A stretch of DNA of 32,497 bases from Ichthyophonus hoferi (GCA_002751075.1 NAOQ01000257.1:26972-59468), one strand, 5' to 3'. Numbered from the stretch's first letter, positions 24,240 to 32,497 are shown. The notes: a model not told the origin generated them from the sequence alone. Made by a program: numbers and translations.

Positions 24240-24990
24240 TATATGTTACGTTATGTCACTCATTCTACCAGATCAGGTGGCTGCCCTAGACACGTCCGAT
24301 TCCGCCAACAATGCCAGTTACAACATTAAGGACTGTCAAACCGCCATTGGATGTTTACCATGGGTCTTGCGTTTAACTTAACCGGACATCGCCTTTGCAA
24401 TAGTGTTTCTGAGAAGATGTGCATCAACTCCACCAAAGTCACATTGGAAGATGGCATCACACCTTCTAGCGTATCTAAAATCTGTCCCAGAAAAAAGTAT
24501 TGCTTATCATAGGGAACCTATAAAGTTAACAACAAAAGCCGACGCTGATTTTATAGGGGATGTAGACTTGAGAAAGTCTACAACCGGCTTTGCTTTATTT
24601 TTTTCGGATTCTCCTGCATCATGGATGAGCAAAAAGCAAACGATAGTGGCCACGTCGAGTACAGAGGCGGAGTATACTGCTTTGTGCACTACAATACACG
24701 AAGTCGTGTGGATATTCGATTTTCTTTAGAGTTTAGGAATTAAATTCAGACCAATAAAGATTTATGAGAATAATCAGTTGACCTTTAGATTAACTGAAAA
24801 TAATGGTGTCACTAGAAACACTAAACATATTCAAGTGAAAGATTATTACACCAAATCCGCCGTTCAGAACGGGTGGATAGATTTTATTCAAGTCTCAGCC
24901 GCGGGAAAAAAAAAACAAACGTTCTTACAAAGGCCTTTGCCCCGGCAGAGTTCTTAAGAGTGCGTCGATTACTCACGCTTGATAACTAAG
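24240..24990 (+). mobile_element. Ty1/copia relic: end of RT plus RNase H, plus orientation
   Basis: The second copia fossil points the opposite way to the first. It carries the last part of the RT/connection (PDIAFAI, then HWKMASHLLAYLK), and the RNase H domain with TTKADADFIGD, RKSTTGFALF, SSTEAEYTAL and, further on, TKHIQVKDYYTK. The long open piece 24403-24729 is the best preserved. Gag, protease, integrase and most of RT are missing, so this is a truncated relic with a handful of breaks. It cannot be the missing half of the minus-strand relic as it stands, because orientation differs. Confidence 0.9.
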
Positions 24991-25028
24991 ATTTATATCT
25001 CTAAAGGTATATAGAAACGTACATAATA

Positions 25029-25111
25029 TACAGGAGTTAATTCCTATCCGAATCATTACTACGTAGGTTTGATAGATAATCTCTACTATCTGATTAATAG
25101 AAGATAATAAT
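25029..25111 (+). repeat. Diverged direct repeat, copy 1
   Basis: The stretch shares a long core with 25854-25935: both contain TACAGGA, GAATCATTACTAC, GGTTTGATAG and TTGATAATA-like blocks in the same order. It begins about 40 bases past the end of the plus-strand copia relic, so it might be LTR-derived, but no LTR termini can be defined. Confidence 0.6.
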
Positions 25112-26117
25112 AAAAATAGTATATATGCTATATTCTTGTACAATCAAATTAAAAAAGTAATCATTGTAATGAAGTGCATAAGCTTCAGCATTTCAATGCA
25201 AAGGTAACCCACGAAATGTACCCCTAAACAAAAAGCCACGGGGTTTTGTAGCAATCATCATTAAGGGATTTCTGACTTGGGATCTTCACGTGGAAAAACC
25301 AACCAGTTATGCAGCCAACTAAATGAACTGATTTCATGAATGACTTCTTTTAATTTCAGCCTGTATAGTAATTATCTCACTCATATTTAGGGTGTCAGAT
25401 AACTATTGTTTGTAGTTAATTTAAGATAAGAACTATATGGTCATTATTCATTATCATTACTAAATCAAGTTTCTTCGATCTGTCTCACAGAGTATTTTTA
25501 TACTTTCTAAATATAGCATTTTATATATGCAATACTTCAGAACCCAGTACTAATTAATTAAATTGATGATTTTGAGTATAGCTAACTACTTGACTCATGT
25601 TGTATATGCAATTATATTTGACAGCTTCTACGCATATTGTATATGGCCGTGTTCACAATATTAAATAGTAAGAGGGTTTCTTCTTAGTGACTCAATAGTT
25701 TGTAAACGTTTTACTGAAAGGTATTATGTCACTATTTTATACAAATTGTTCCAAGTATGCAGTATTATAATTAATCTTGTATGTAGTTATTTATAAGCAC
25801 CAAACGTAACTAAGTAATTCTCTTTAGAGGCAGTATTAACCCTGACTAATCTGTACAGGAATTAGCCTCAATCTGAATCATTACTACATGGGTTTGATAG
25901 GTGCTCCTTAATATTTTGTTAATAGTTGATAATAAAATAATAAAGAATTATTGTAACGTATATACATTATCCAACAAATGGTTTTAAATGTACAGCTACA
26001 ATAATAAAATTAGAGGTTAGTATGGAGGCTTAGGTGATTTTCTACAATTTAATCCCATTAGTACATAGTGTGTTGCCTTGTTTACTTTAAAAATAAAATA
26101 AAAAGAATATTACAATT
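25112..26117. other. AT-rich spacer; only a diverged repeat copy seen
   Basis: Besides the second copy of the direct repeat (25854-25935) I see no coding stretch, RNA gene or other element in this kilobase. Confidence 0.5.
25854..25935 (+). repeat. Diverged direct repeat, copy 2
   Basis: It matches 25029-25111 in order and orientation, with scattered differences and small length changes. The two starts are 825 bases apart. The divergence suggests an old duplication. Confidence 0.6.
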
Positions 26118-26321
26118 GCATAGTTGAGTGGTGTGCTTTATGTTTCATATTATGAATATGAAACTCTTCCTTCATTAGCTACTTCACGTTCAAGTAGCTA
26201 AACATAACTAATGTGTGTTGCATTGTTGAGTTGTGTATTTTACGTTTCATATTATGAATATGAAACTCTTCCATCATTACCTATTTCAGTTCAAGTAGCT
26301 GAACATAACTAAATCGTTGTA
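26118..26321. repeat. Tandem duplication of a 102-bp unit with an internal palindrome
   Basis: Two head-to-tail copies (26118-26219, 26220-26321) match with only scattered differences. Each contains the inverted repeat TTTCATATT, spacer ATG, AATATGAAA (26143-26163 and 26245-26265). Copy 1 also has a GCTACTT...AAGTAGC hairpin (26178-26198). The block lies 110 bases beyond the stop codon of the minus-strand AceTr gene, that is in its 3' region. Confidence 0.85.
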
Positions 26322-26431
26322 TTGTTTAAACCCAAAGCAAATGGTTTGGTTTTATTAGATTCTTGTAAGGAAGAAAAAGTTGATAACCTAAAATTTCGTA
26401 TATCTAATTTGTAAGTCTATATTTGATGGCT

Positions 26432-27181
26432 TCACTCATGGTGGTCACTATCTACGGTTCCACGACGTTCACAATCATCTGCAAAAGGTACCTTACAATG
26501 GCCAAGGGGAATAATCTCCCTACCATGCATTGCGTTCATTAACTCTGCCCATCCAACAAATATGGCACTGAGACCACATATAGTACCGACGACACCAGCG
26601 GCTCTAAGAGTTCCTGCGTGGAATTCACCAGCTGAGAGAAGGATAAAGGTTGCCGCTAGAGTACTAAACACCACTTGGAGACCTCTGTTTAGTACAAGAG
26701 TGCCTACGAACATGAGAATTGTGAAGAGAGCGTAGATAGCGAGAAACAAAGACAGACCCTCACGGTTCGGCGTCCAATTAAACCAGTTTGTAAGAATGAC
26801 ATAGGTCGAGTTGGATATCCAAAACATTCCATACGTCGAAAAAGCTGTCGCTCCAAATGCATCACCTTTAGAGAAGGCCCACATAGCCGCAATTAGTTGC
26901 AAAAATCCACCATGCCACAGGGCGTAAGCAGCAACAAGCTGACGGGCATCAGAATTAACTGCACCAGCTGTTATAAGCATATTCATAGTGGTAGTCATAC
27001 CAAAAGCTATTAGACCAGCAGGACCGGGTGTGGCAATGTAGACGTGAGGATGGTGTAAACGTATCTCTCCGGTGATGCCATGAATGGCATCATTTCTTGC
27101 CTTGTCTAACAGTACAACTGTCTCAAAGTTATTCCCACCATATCCCCCTTGTAAACCCTTGCCAGGTTGTTCAGACATCAT
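26432..27181 (-). CDS. Acetate/succinate transporter, GPR1/FUN34/YaaH (AceTr; SatP/Ato1-like) family
   Basis: Six-helix membrane channel/transporter for acetate, succinate and similar short acids, proton-coupled in characterised members. The 249-residue protein is a full-length single exon. Helices lie at about 54-75, 84-104, 111-131, 143-164, 169-186 and 193-215. Family blocks are clear: GLIAFGMTTTMNM, HGGFLQLIAAMWAFSKG, FGATAFSTYGMFWISNS, GTLVLNRGLQVVFS, and CGLSAIFVGWAELMNAMHGR with IIPLG. The signature usually written NPAPLGL reads TPGPAGL here (51-57), an unusual variant. The start is ATG at 27181; a second ATG follows at once. No intron, and roughly 52% G+C in two sampled 60-base lines, against about 30% nearby. 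This contrasts with the intron-rich neighbours and suggests transfer, retroposition or simply a highly expressed gene. Transport substrate is inferred from family only. Confidence 0.93.
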   Translation of the reverse strand: MMSEQPGKGLQGGYGGNNFETVVLLDKARNDAIHGITGEIRLHHPHVYIATPGPAGLIAFGMTTTMNMLITAGAVNSDARQLVAAYALWHGGFLQLIAAMWAFSKGDAFGATAFSTYGMFWISNSTYVILTNWFNWTPNREGLSLFLAIYALFTILMFVGTLVLNRGLQVVFSTLAATFILLSAGEFHAGTLRAAGVVGTICGLSAIFVGWAELMNAMHGREIIPLGHCKVPFADDCERRGTVDSDHHE

Positions 27182-27921
27182 AAAATAGTAATATGCTCAA
27201 GTCAAATGAAAATAATAATACAATAACCAATTTCGAATATATATACAACACTTCCGTCACCAAAACAAAAATAACCACTAACTAAATGTCATCTGGATCT
27301 ACGCTCGTGCTTTGAGGCTTACATTATTTTAGTGGAAATAGAACGATTTAAACCATTGGAGAGTTAGTAAACCTCCCGATTAATAAATGTTAAATGTTTA
27401 ATGGCTAAAAATGATCTGCCAAGTCTCTCACTATTGGTCAAATCGTAAAATAAAGAAAATATCATCAATCCGATTGCTGCTCACTTTTGGTCCATCTACG
27501 ATAACGAATAATCTCATCTGACTCAGAACATCATTAACTACTGATAGCCCGTATTAAGCAAAGCCAATGATCAATTTTTGGAACTTTAAATAGATGTCGT
27601 TTTAAATTATAGTAAGTCTTGGACTGAGATGTGATAAAGAGATTGGGATTGTATTCTAATTGTTTAGATCTATATTTATAATTGGCACAATAAGAATCAG
27701 AGATTGCCCAGTTCTGGATCCCCATTCGGATTATCAATTTTCAATTTCTAAAATATTGGCTGGACTCCAGCGGCGACTGTAATAAGCTATTCAGTTCATA
27801 TGTTTGAGGTCCAGATAACTCATCGCTTAGGCATCCTGAACAAGTCCTGCTGGCTTGCTTAATAATTAAAAAATGTGTTAGAATATCCATACTTTGTGTT
27901 TGCAAAAGGACAGGTAACAGG
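27182..27921. other. Upstream flank of the AceTr gene; open minus-strand frames not recognised
   Basis: The first hundred or so bases should hold the AceTr promoter; I see no clear motif beyond A/T runs. Minus-strand open frames at 27737-27534 and around 27880-27741 look partly protein-like (for example SRTCSGCLSDELSGPQTYEL) but match nothing known. They may be relics of an unknown element. Confidence 0.4.
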
Positions 27922-28566
27922 GGTTTCCGGAAATAATTTGACAAATCCAAAAAAATAATTCGGCAAATTCCTACAAAAATGGACATATCCCAACAGGAAA
28001 GAAGCACTTTGAATATAATAACTAAAGCAAAAAAAAAAAAAAAACGAAATAGAATAATAAAGAGAAAATTGAAAGAAATATATATTTTTGAAATTTTTAT
28101 TGGAGGAATTGTTTTTGTCACATGCAGTTCTTACATTTTTTTGAGCAAAAATTTATTAATCAAGAAAGAAAAAAAAGAACGGTTGAAAAATCCTTTATTC
28201 GTGTAATATCACAAGTAAACTTTCATTCACCTTGTTTCATATCCTGTTATAGACACTGCACGAATAGAGGATTTTCCAACTCTCCTTTTTTTCTTCTTTA
28301 GTACCCATTTTTTATTCAGAAAAATTATAAGAAATGCATGTGAAAAATACAATTCCTCCAATAAAAATTGCAAAAATATACCTTTGTTTCAATTTTCTCT
28401 TTATTATTAAGCTTCGTTTATTCTTAGTTTTATATTCAAAATGTTCATTTATTGATGGGATATGTTCATTTATGTACAGATTTGTCAATTTTTTTGTGGA
28501 ATTTGTTGCTTGATTTTGGGATTTTCCCATCTACTTTGGGATTTGTTTTATTAATTTCCGAGAACC
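27922..28566. repeat. Long imperfect inverted repeat (foldback-like), arms about 285-310 bases, loop about 50
   Basis: Left arm 27922-28206 and right arm 28258-28566 are reverse complements with mismatches and small indels. Matching blocks on the left strand, in order: GGTTTCCGGAAAT, GACAAATCC, ATGGACATATCCCA, TTTGAATATA, AATAAAGAGAAAATTGAAA, TTTTTATTGGAGGAATTG, AAAATCC followed by TTATTCGTG. The match is strongest near the centre. Either a foldback/MITE-like element or two copies of one repeat inserted tail to tail. No target-site duplication was identified. The arms are AT-rich, including an A16 run at 28027-28042. Confidence 0.8.
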
Positions 28567-28689
28567 TAAACAATAAACTGCTCTTTAATTCGATACTCCC
28601 TCTTCGTCTAAACAAATATAGGTCATAGGAACGCTCCCGCCCACTTTTCATTCACAACATTGTAGCAGAGAAAGATTAAATAGTTTGTC

Positions 28690-28858
28690 ATGGTCGCACT
28701 AAGGCCACAATTCACGAATGCCGAAAACATTTATCACAACTTTAGATCCATCTACAGATCTGTACGTGTGGGGAAACGTTTCCGTACATCTTTATACAGT
28801 TCAAATCTACATTTGGATTATATATGTATTTCCAACTTGAAAGGTAATGTAATATAAC
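28690..28858 (+). CDS. Small open frame, or first exon of an unknown gene
   Basis: ATG at 28690 opens 55 codons with a basic, protein-like sequence (FTNAENIYHNFRSIYRSVRV and GKRFRTSLYSS). It can simply stop at 28856-28858. Alternatively a GTAATG donor at 28844 and a C-rich acceptor ending at 28878 would remove a 35-base intron in phase and continue with NGSYIIMRPLSLAGFIIIIQ to a stop near 28966. All other introns here exceed 200 bases, so the spliced form is doubtful. Family unknown. Confidence 0.25.
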
Positions 28859-29454
28859 TGGTCAGCTGCCCCCCCCAGGATCTAATGGCTCATACATAAT
28901 AATGAGGCCTCTGTCATTGGCTGGTTTTATTATAATAATTCAATCATCTTGGACTCCCATTTAGCATCAATAGATTGGATTATTTTTCCAAAACTACCGA
29001 TGCGCATGATTCTCAAAAGTGGTGAACCTGATGGAAAATTATTCTTATTCTTTAAAAATCATGAAAGCTTTTGCTTTTGTATTTTTTTTTTCTTGGTATT
29101 GGAATAATTAAATCGTTGCGGCCGTATCAGCTAAATTGGGTACCTTATAACAACACATTCCTATACTTTCCAAATACAGATCTACAAAGTAGTTGCCAAT
29201 ATAAATAAACGCTTATAGCTATATATTTATATAAACTAATTAGGAAATCTTCCAGGGTTTACAACACCTAGGCATAACAATTGTTAATTTCTATATATAT
29301 ATATATATATATATTCATAACTTCTTATATAGTTTTATTATTATTACTATTTTTATAATTTTTTATAATTTTATATTGTGTGGATTTGATAATATCTAGT
29401 CAATAATTCTATTTTACCTTTTTTATCAGCTACCATCTTGACCATGATTGGTTA

Positions 29455-30172
29455 ATGTATTAAATATGCCAGAGCTTTTTATCTTTTCATGATCCTAGTC
29501 TGTCCCTCAATTTGTTTTTCAATTAGCACATTAGTTATTCCAATGGTATTTTGAAATATTGACGCTGGCGATAGATTCATCTAGAGCCGACTATAATGAA
29601 TAACTGATCAAAAGGAGGTACAAACACTGAATTAATTACAATCAAATTGATTTGGTCAAGTGAGAAGATCAATTCAGAAGACAACATTTCTAAGTCCCAA
29701 CTAAATGTTCATATGTTCCAATATGCGGTTGCATATTAACAACTGATGTGTGTACGAGGCGAAAGGATTACTACTTTTTCTACTTCAAAATAGCACGTGG
29801 GTCAAAAATCAGATTGCAAGAGACATCCAAGAGTTGCAGTACCACATAACGAAAATGTGACTGTTTTATGACGTATGATAGCTTCTTTTTCATAAAGCTA
29901 TTGGCAGAGTCGCTTTATGTTTATGTGCTTGTTAAAATACGCCTAAGAGCTTTTTATCTTTTTATGATCAGCTCAGTTTGTATATTTATGAGTAATTGTC
30001 CCTCAACTTGTTTTCAATTAGCATATAGTCATTCCTATGATATTTTGAAATACTGAGGCTAGAGTATGGGACGAAAGGACCACTACTACTTCACAATAGC
30101 ACGTGGATTGTGAGACATCCGAGAGTTATCGATTATGTTGATGTGTGCTTATTAAAACACACCTATCATATG
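29455..30172. repeat. Decayed tandem repeat array, units of about 220 bases
   Basis: Three blocks recur. Block A (AGAGCTTTTTATCTTTT, GTCCCTCAA, TTTGAAATA) is at about 29472-29565 and 29947-30055. Block B (GGCGAAAGGA or GGGACGAAAGGA, TAGCACGTGG, GAGACATCC) is at about 29758-29838 and 30068-30132. Block C (ATGTG, CTT, TTAAAA, CCTA) is at about 29917-29945 and 30148-30172. The order suggests diverged C-A-B units, the first carrying about 175 extra bases between A and B. Family unknown. Confidence 0.6.
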
Positions 30173-30427
30173 TATAAACGTCGTACATACGTGTATGTTT
30201 TGTAGTTTATGCTTTCGCAATTATGGTTTCATTCATACCTGTAATATTCATGGGAAAACTTGCGCAACGTCTAATGATATACGCGTTTTAATAATAAAAA
30301 GGGTGCTATTCTTTGTTTTTGATTAGAACATTTTAAATGCTATGTATTGGGTTGACAACTGGGATTGTATTTTGTTAAAAATACTATATCGGGTTACAAT
30401 TAAAGAGTGTGCGACGTATTATAATAA

Positions 30428-30706
30428 ACCAATAAGAGCATACATAGATCTGTCACGAGAATTTCACATCAAGCTTCCTGGGAAGAAACGTCTTTTCTCC
30501 ATAGTAATGAAGGGAAAAATAATAAAAGTGCAAGTAACGCTTTGGTTTCAACAAAACAAAACTTTAAAGCAGGTTTTAGTATAGTACATAGTCCTAAAAG
30601 AATTTTAACTCGTCGAGAAATAAGTGACAATTTCAAGGATAGGATAACTAACGATAGATCGTTGATGTTGAGGCATGTACCCGAGTTTCAATTAGCGCCA
30701 GATTAA
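30428..30706 (+). other. Unrecognised open stretch of 92 codons ending in a stop (possible terminal exon)
   Basis: This frame has no ATG near its start. It reads as a polar, Ser/Asn/Lys-rich, soluble-protein-like sequence: SWEETSFLHSNEGKNNKSAS, KQNFKAGFSIVHSPKRILT, REISDNFKDRITNDRSLMLR, ending FQLAPD and TAA at 30704-30706. An overlapping ATG frame (30342-30584) exists but looks less convincing after its middle. Possible acceptors CATAG at 30447 or AATAAG at 30436 would make it a last exon. No upstream exon could be assigned and I do not know the family. Confidence 0.35.
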
Positions 30707-30730
30707 ATGCAATTACTGATATGCACTATT

Positions 30731-30767
30731 AATATAATATAATATAATAATATAATATAATATATAA
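30731..30767. repeat. AATAT pentanucleotide microsatellite
   Basis: About seven AATAT units with one interruption, located between the two convergent unrecognised open stretches. Confidence 0.85.
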
Positions 30768-30788
30768 TTCTTACAACTCTATCTTTGC

Positions 30789-31016
30789 CTACTTACTTAT
30801 ATACATATGCTGCACTAATATTGCAAACTTATTCATTTTACATTCATCACAATAACAAAATACTATTTTAGTGACTAGATTGTTTTGGCTTAAACGTCTT
30901 AGAAACACAATGCTATCACGTCTTGCAAAATCGTCTAATTTCCGGATAATCTGGTGGTATACGGAGTTGGGCAGCAGAGATATACCGAAATAACAAATTG
31001 TAGTTGGTGGCACTTG
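30789..31016 (-). other. Unrecognised open stretch with Cys-rich segment, about 75 codons (possible exon)
   Basis: The frame lacks an ATG start. It encodes ISLLPNSVYHQIIRKLDDFA, RRDSIVFLRRLSQNNLVTK and IVFCYCDECKMNKFAILVQ, a well-mixed, protein-like sequence with a C-x-C-x-x-C cluster. Near its end it contains a strong GTAAGT donor-like site (30795-30790), so it could be an internal exon, not a terminal one. It converges with the plus-strand stretch at 30428-30706. No family recognised. Confidence 0.35.
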
Positions 31017-31044
31017 TTGTTACTGCTACGTCCTAACACCAAGT

Positions 31045-31159
31045 GCTTCTATCACTAGAAGTGAAATGAATACGGAATTATGTAAGCTATAACTCGCATG
31101 TATTTACGAGTTGTCTTTCAGTTGTATATACCCCTGGCTCAGGAGTTTTATCTCCTGAG
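31045..31159. other. Cluster of three short hairpins
   Basis: Three inverted repeats follow each other: CTTCTA/TAGAAG (31046-31061, loop TCAC), AACTCG/CGAGTT (31091-31112, loop 10) and CTCAGGAG/CTCCTGAG (31138-31159, loop TTTTAT). The last has an eight-base perfect stem rich in G+C for this region. There is no T-run, and in a eukaryote these need not be terminators. Possibly a decayed repeat or a structured RNA; function unknown. Confidence 0.45.
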
Positions 31160-31412
31160 ATTAGCCTGGGTGAACTAAAAGTGTTCTAGATAAACCTGAT
31201 AAGCGAATAAAGTTTAATATTATATACTTATAGCTATTATACATAATATATTCTATATTAAGTTATTAAATAAAAACGTCTAGCACTATATTTCAACAAT
31301 AGTAATATATATATTTAGCAGCACTCAATATAAAACTGATAAAATATTATTGATGTGGTTTTTCTGAACAACGAAGGATTGGTCATGCTGTGCCTGATAA
31401 GAAACACAAACC

Positions 31413-31501
31413 AATATAATCCAGCTATTCCGTATCACATGCTAATGTAATCCAGACATTACGTAGTAAAATCACGCATCAATACAATCCGTCATTGCGT
31501 A
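31413..31501. repeat. Three diverged copies of a short unit (AATNNAATCC...ATTNCGTA)
   Basis: Copies at 31413-31434, 31444-31465 and 31481-31501 share AATATAATCC or AATGTAATCC or AATACAATCC followed by CATTACGTA-like ends. A preceding ATCACATGC/ATCACGCATC element is also repeated, giving a unit of about 37 bases. The middle copy has short inverted ends (TAATGT...ACATTA). Confidence 0.6.
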
Positions 31502-31963
31502 CTTGTATTAAAGTTGTTATTCGATCAGACATAACTTTATAAATATACTATTTCTATGATATTATAAAATATGTCCGAAAAAAATAACTCCTGAGATATT
31601 TTAGAAGGCTTGCATCTTATATAGAGCACATTCAACACGTGCCCAGACCAGAGAGTAGCCAACAGGAAAAGTAGGAGACCAATCAATATATATATATATC
31701 TGTCACAAAGATTTTTCTAATATGTGGTAAAATTCATTTGCAATAACTGGAATCTATTCAGGATGTGACACCATTTTTATCTTAGCTTCACTAAAGGTAT
31801 GTAAACAGGTCTTGAACACGGGTTTTATTGCTCATATCTTTTGGATTTATTATTAAGTATGTGTCCCATAGGTTGGTTCGCTCTGCGTTGTAGAACTTGA
31901 ATTACATTGTTTACGCCGTTGAGTAATTCATATCACAAACTTATGATACAATCACAATCATAT

Positions 31964-32111
31964 TTATTCAGCCAATGATGGTGATTTGTACACGTCATGA
32001 CGCTTCTGTTTGCTAATCGGAATAGAACTTCGTACGTCATCAACCTTTCCCATGTCTATATCGGCATATATAATGCATGATTCATGACCAGTGGTGGCAA
32101 TAACCGTACCC
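31964..32111 (-). CDS. NIT2: Omega-amidase / nitrilase-superfamily hydrolase (NIT2-like), last exon only
   Basis: Omega-amidase hydrolyses 2-oxoglutaramate and 2-oxosuccinamate to 2-oxoglutarate and oxaloacetate, clearing products of glutamine and asparagine transamination. Only the terminal exon is in the window: AG acceptor at 32113-32112, then 148 bases entering in phase 2 and ending in TAA at 31966-31964. The 48 encoded residues match the C-terminal region of NIT2-type enzymes by pattern: GTVIATTGHE, IIYADIDMGKVDDVR, IPISKQKRHDVY. The catalytic Glu-Lys-Cys residues are on upstream exons beyond base 32497. The adjacent intron is at least 386 bases and holds AATAT repeats. Another nitrilase-fold amidase is possible, since only the tail is visible. 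Confidence 0.8.
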
Positions 32112-32395
32112 CTAAATATATCAAATAATAAAGTAATATAGTAATATAATAGGATGCGATAGGTCAGTTGTATAGGAAGATATAGTACATGGTAAAGTAT
32201 AATAGAGTATGACAAAGTAATTTGCCTCTATACTATGTATGCATACACAGGATAGGTACGTTGAATATGAAAGAACATGGTATAATATAATAGAGCGCAA
32301 TAAAACTTAATGCAATGGCATGTCCCCTATAGGCAGGATATGTTAGGTGCGTGGGAAGGGATATCGAATAGTATAATCTACTGTAATATGATATA

Positions 32396-32497
32396 ATAAA
32401 AAACAATATAATATAATATAATATAATATAATATAATATAATATAATACAATACAATATAATATAATACAGTACAATATAATATAATATAATATAAT
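32396..32497. repeat. AATAT pentanucleotide array running off the right edge
   Basis: About 20 units of AATAT with AATAC variants lie in the last intron of the minus-strand omega-amidase gene. The array reaches the window end, so its true length is unknown. Confidence 0.9.

Larger units (their letters stand above)
28567..31963. other. Repeat-bearing interval without a recognisable complete gene
   Basis: About 3.4 kb between the inverted repeat and the omega-amidase gene. Contents are listed separately: a short ORF at 28690, decayed repeats at 29455-30172, two unrecognised open stretches at 30428-30706 and 30789-31016, hairpins at 31045-31159 and a short tandem repeat at 31413-31501. The rest shows nothing I can support. 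Confidence 0.5.

Noticed and set aside
24507-24689. 60-codon minus-strand frame
   Set aside because: It is antisense to the RNase H piece of the plus-strand copia relic.
26704-26892. 62-codon minus-strand frame inside the AceTr gene
   Set aside because: It is a shifted-frame shadow of the AceTr coding sequence.
32230-32350. Possible penultimate exon of the omega-amidase gene (minus-strand frame starting GHAIALS)
   Set aside because: It does not show the expected GHS..V.PWG block and has no suitable donor in the needed phase; the true exon is probably outside the window.

Overview
The window is AT-rich nuclear DNA from an intron-rich eukaryote, most likely a unicellular one; I cannot name the species. 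The evidence is genes split by GT-AG introns of about 200-1040 bases, pyrimidine-rich 3' splice sites, Ty1/copia retrotransposon fossils, and many microsatellites built on A/T-only or nearly A/T-only units. The genes that can be read end in TAG, TGA and TAA at positions expected from their families, so the standard genetic code fits.

Layout: (1) 131-9905, minus strand: at least 17 phase-consistent exons of an ABCG-type ABC transporter with a signal peptide, a long cysteine-bearing ectodomain, a membrane segment and then the ATP-binding cassette. The gene runs off the left edge. Several of its introns are filled with different pentanucleotide arrays. (2) 9906-13086: a 3.2-kb AT-rich divergent intergenic region with no well supported gene. 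(3) 13087-18112, plus strand: a complete nine-exon gene for the MMAA/MeaB/ArgK G-protein that serves methylmalonyl-CoA mutase. (4) about 18113-26430: a transposon graveyard. It holds an old minus-strand Ty1/copia gag-pol relic (about 19400-22440), unrecognised minus-strand open stretches (22867-23883), a plus-strand copia RT-tail/RNase H relic (about 24240-24990), a diverged direct repeat and a tandem 102-bp duplication. (5) 26432-27181, minus strand: an intact, intronless, comparatively GC-rich gene of the acetate/succinate transporter family (GPR1/FUN34/YaaH, SatP/Ato1). (6) about 27200-31960: a long imperfect inverted repeat (27922-28566), a decayed repeat array (29455-30172), two unrecognised convergent open stretches (30428-30706 plus, 30789-31016 minus), a hairpin cluster and a three-copy short repeat. 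(7) 31964-32111, minus strand: the last exon of a nitrilase-superfamily omega-amidase (NIT2-like). Its other exons lie beyond the right edge, behind an intron full of AATAT repeats.

Three of the four recognisable genes bear on small organic acids: methylmalonyl-CoA mutase repair (propionate to succinyl-CoA), acetate/propionate/succinate-type uptake, and omega-amidase (yielding 2-oxoglutarate or oxaloacetate). Whether this neighbourhood means anything is speculative, because eukaryotic neighbours are usually unrelated and the AceTr gene looks like a newcomer. Exon joins were made by hand from reading-frame phase, splice dinucleotides and family similarity; no database search was run.
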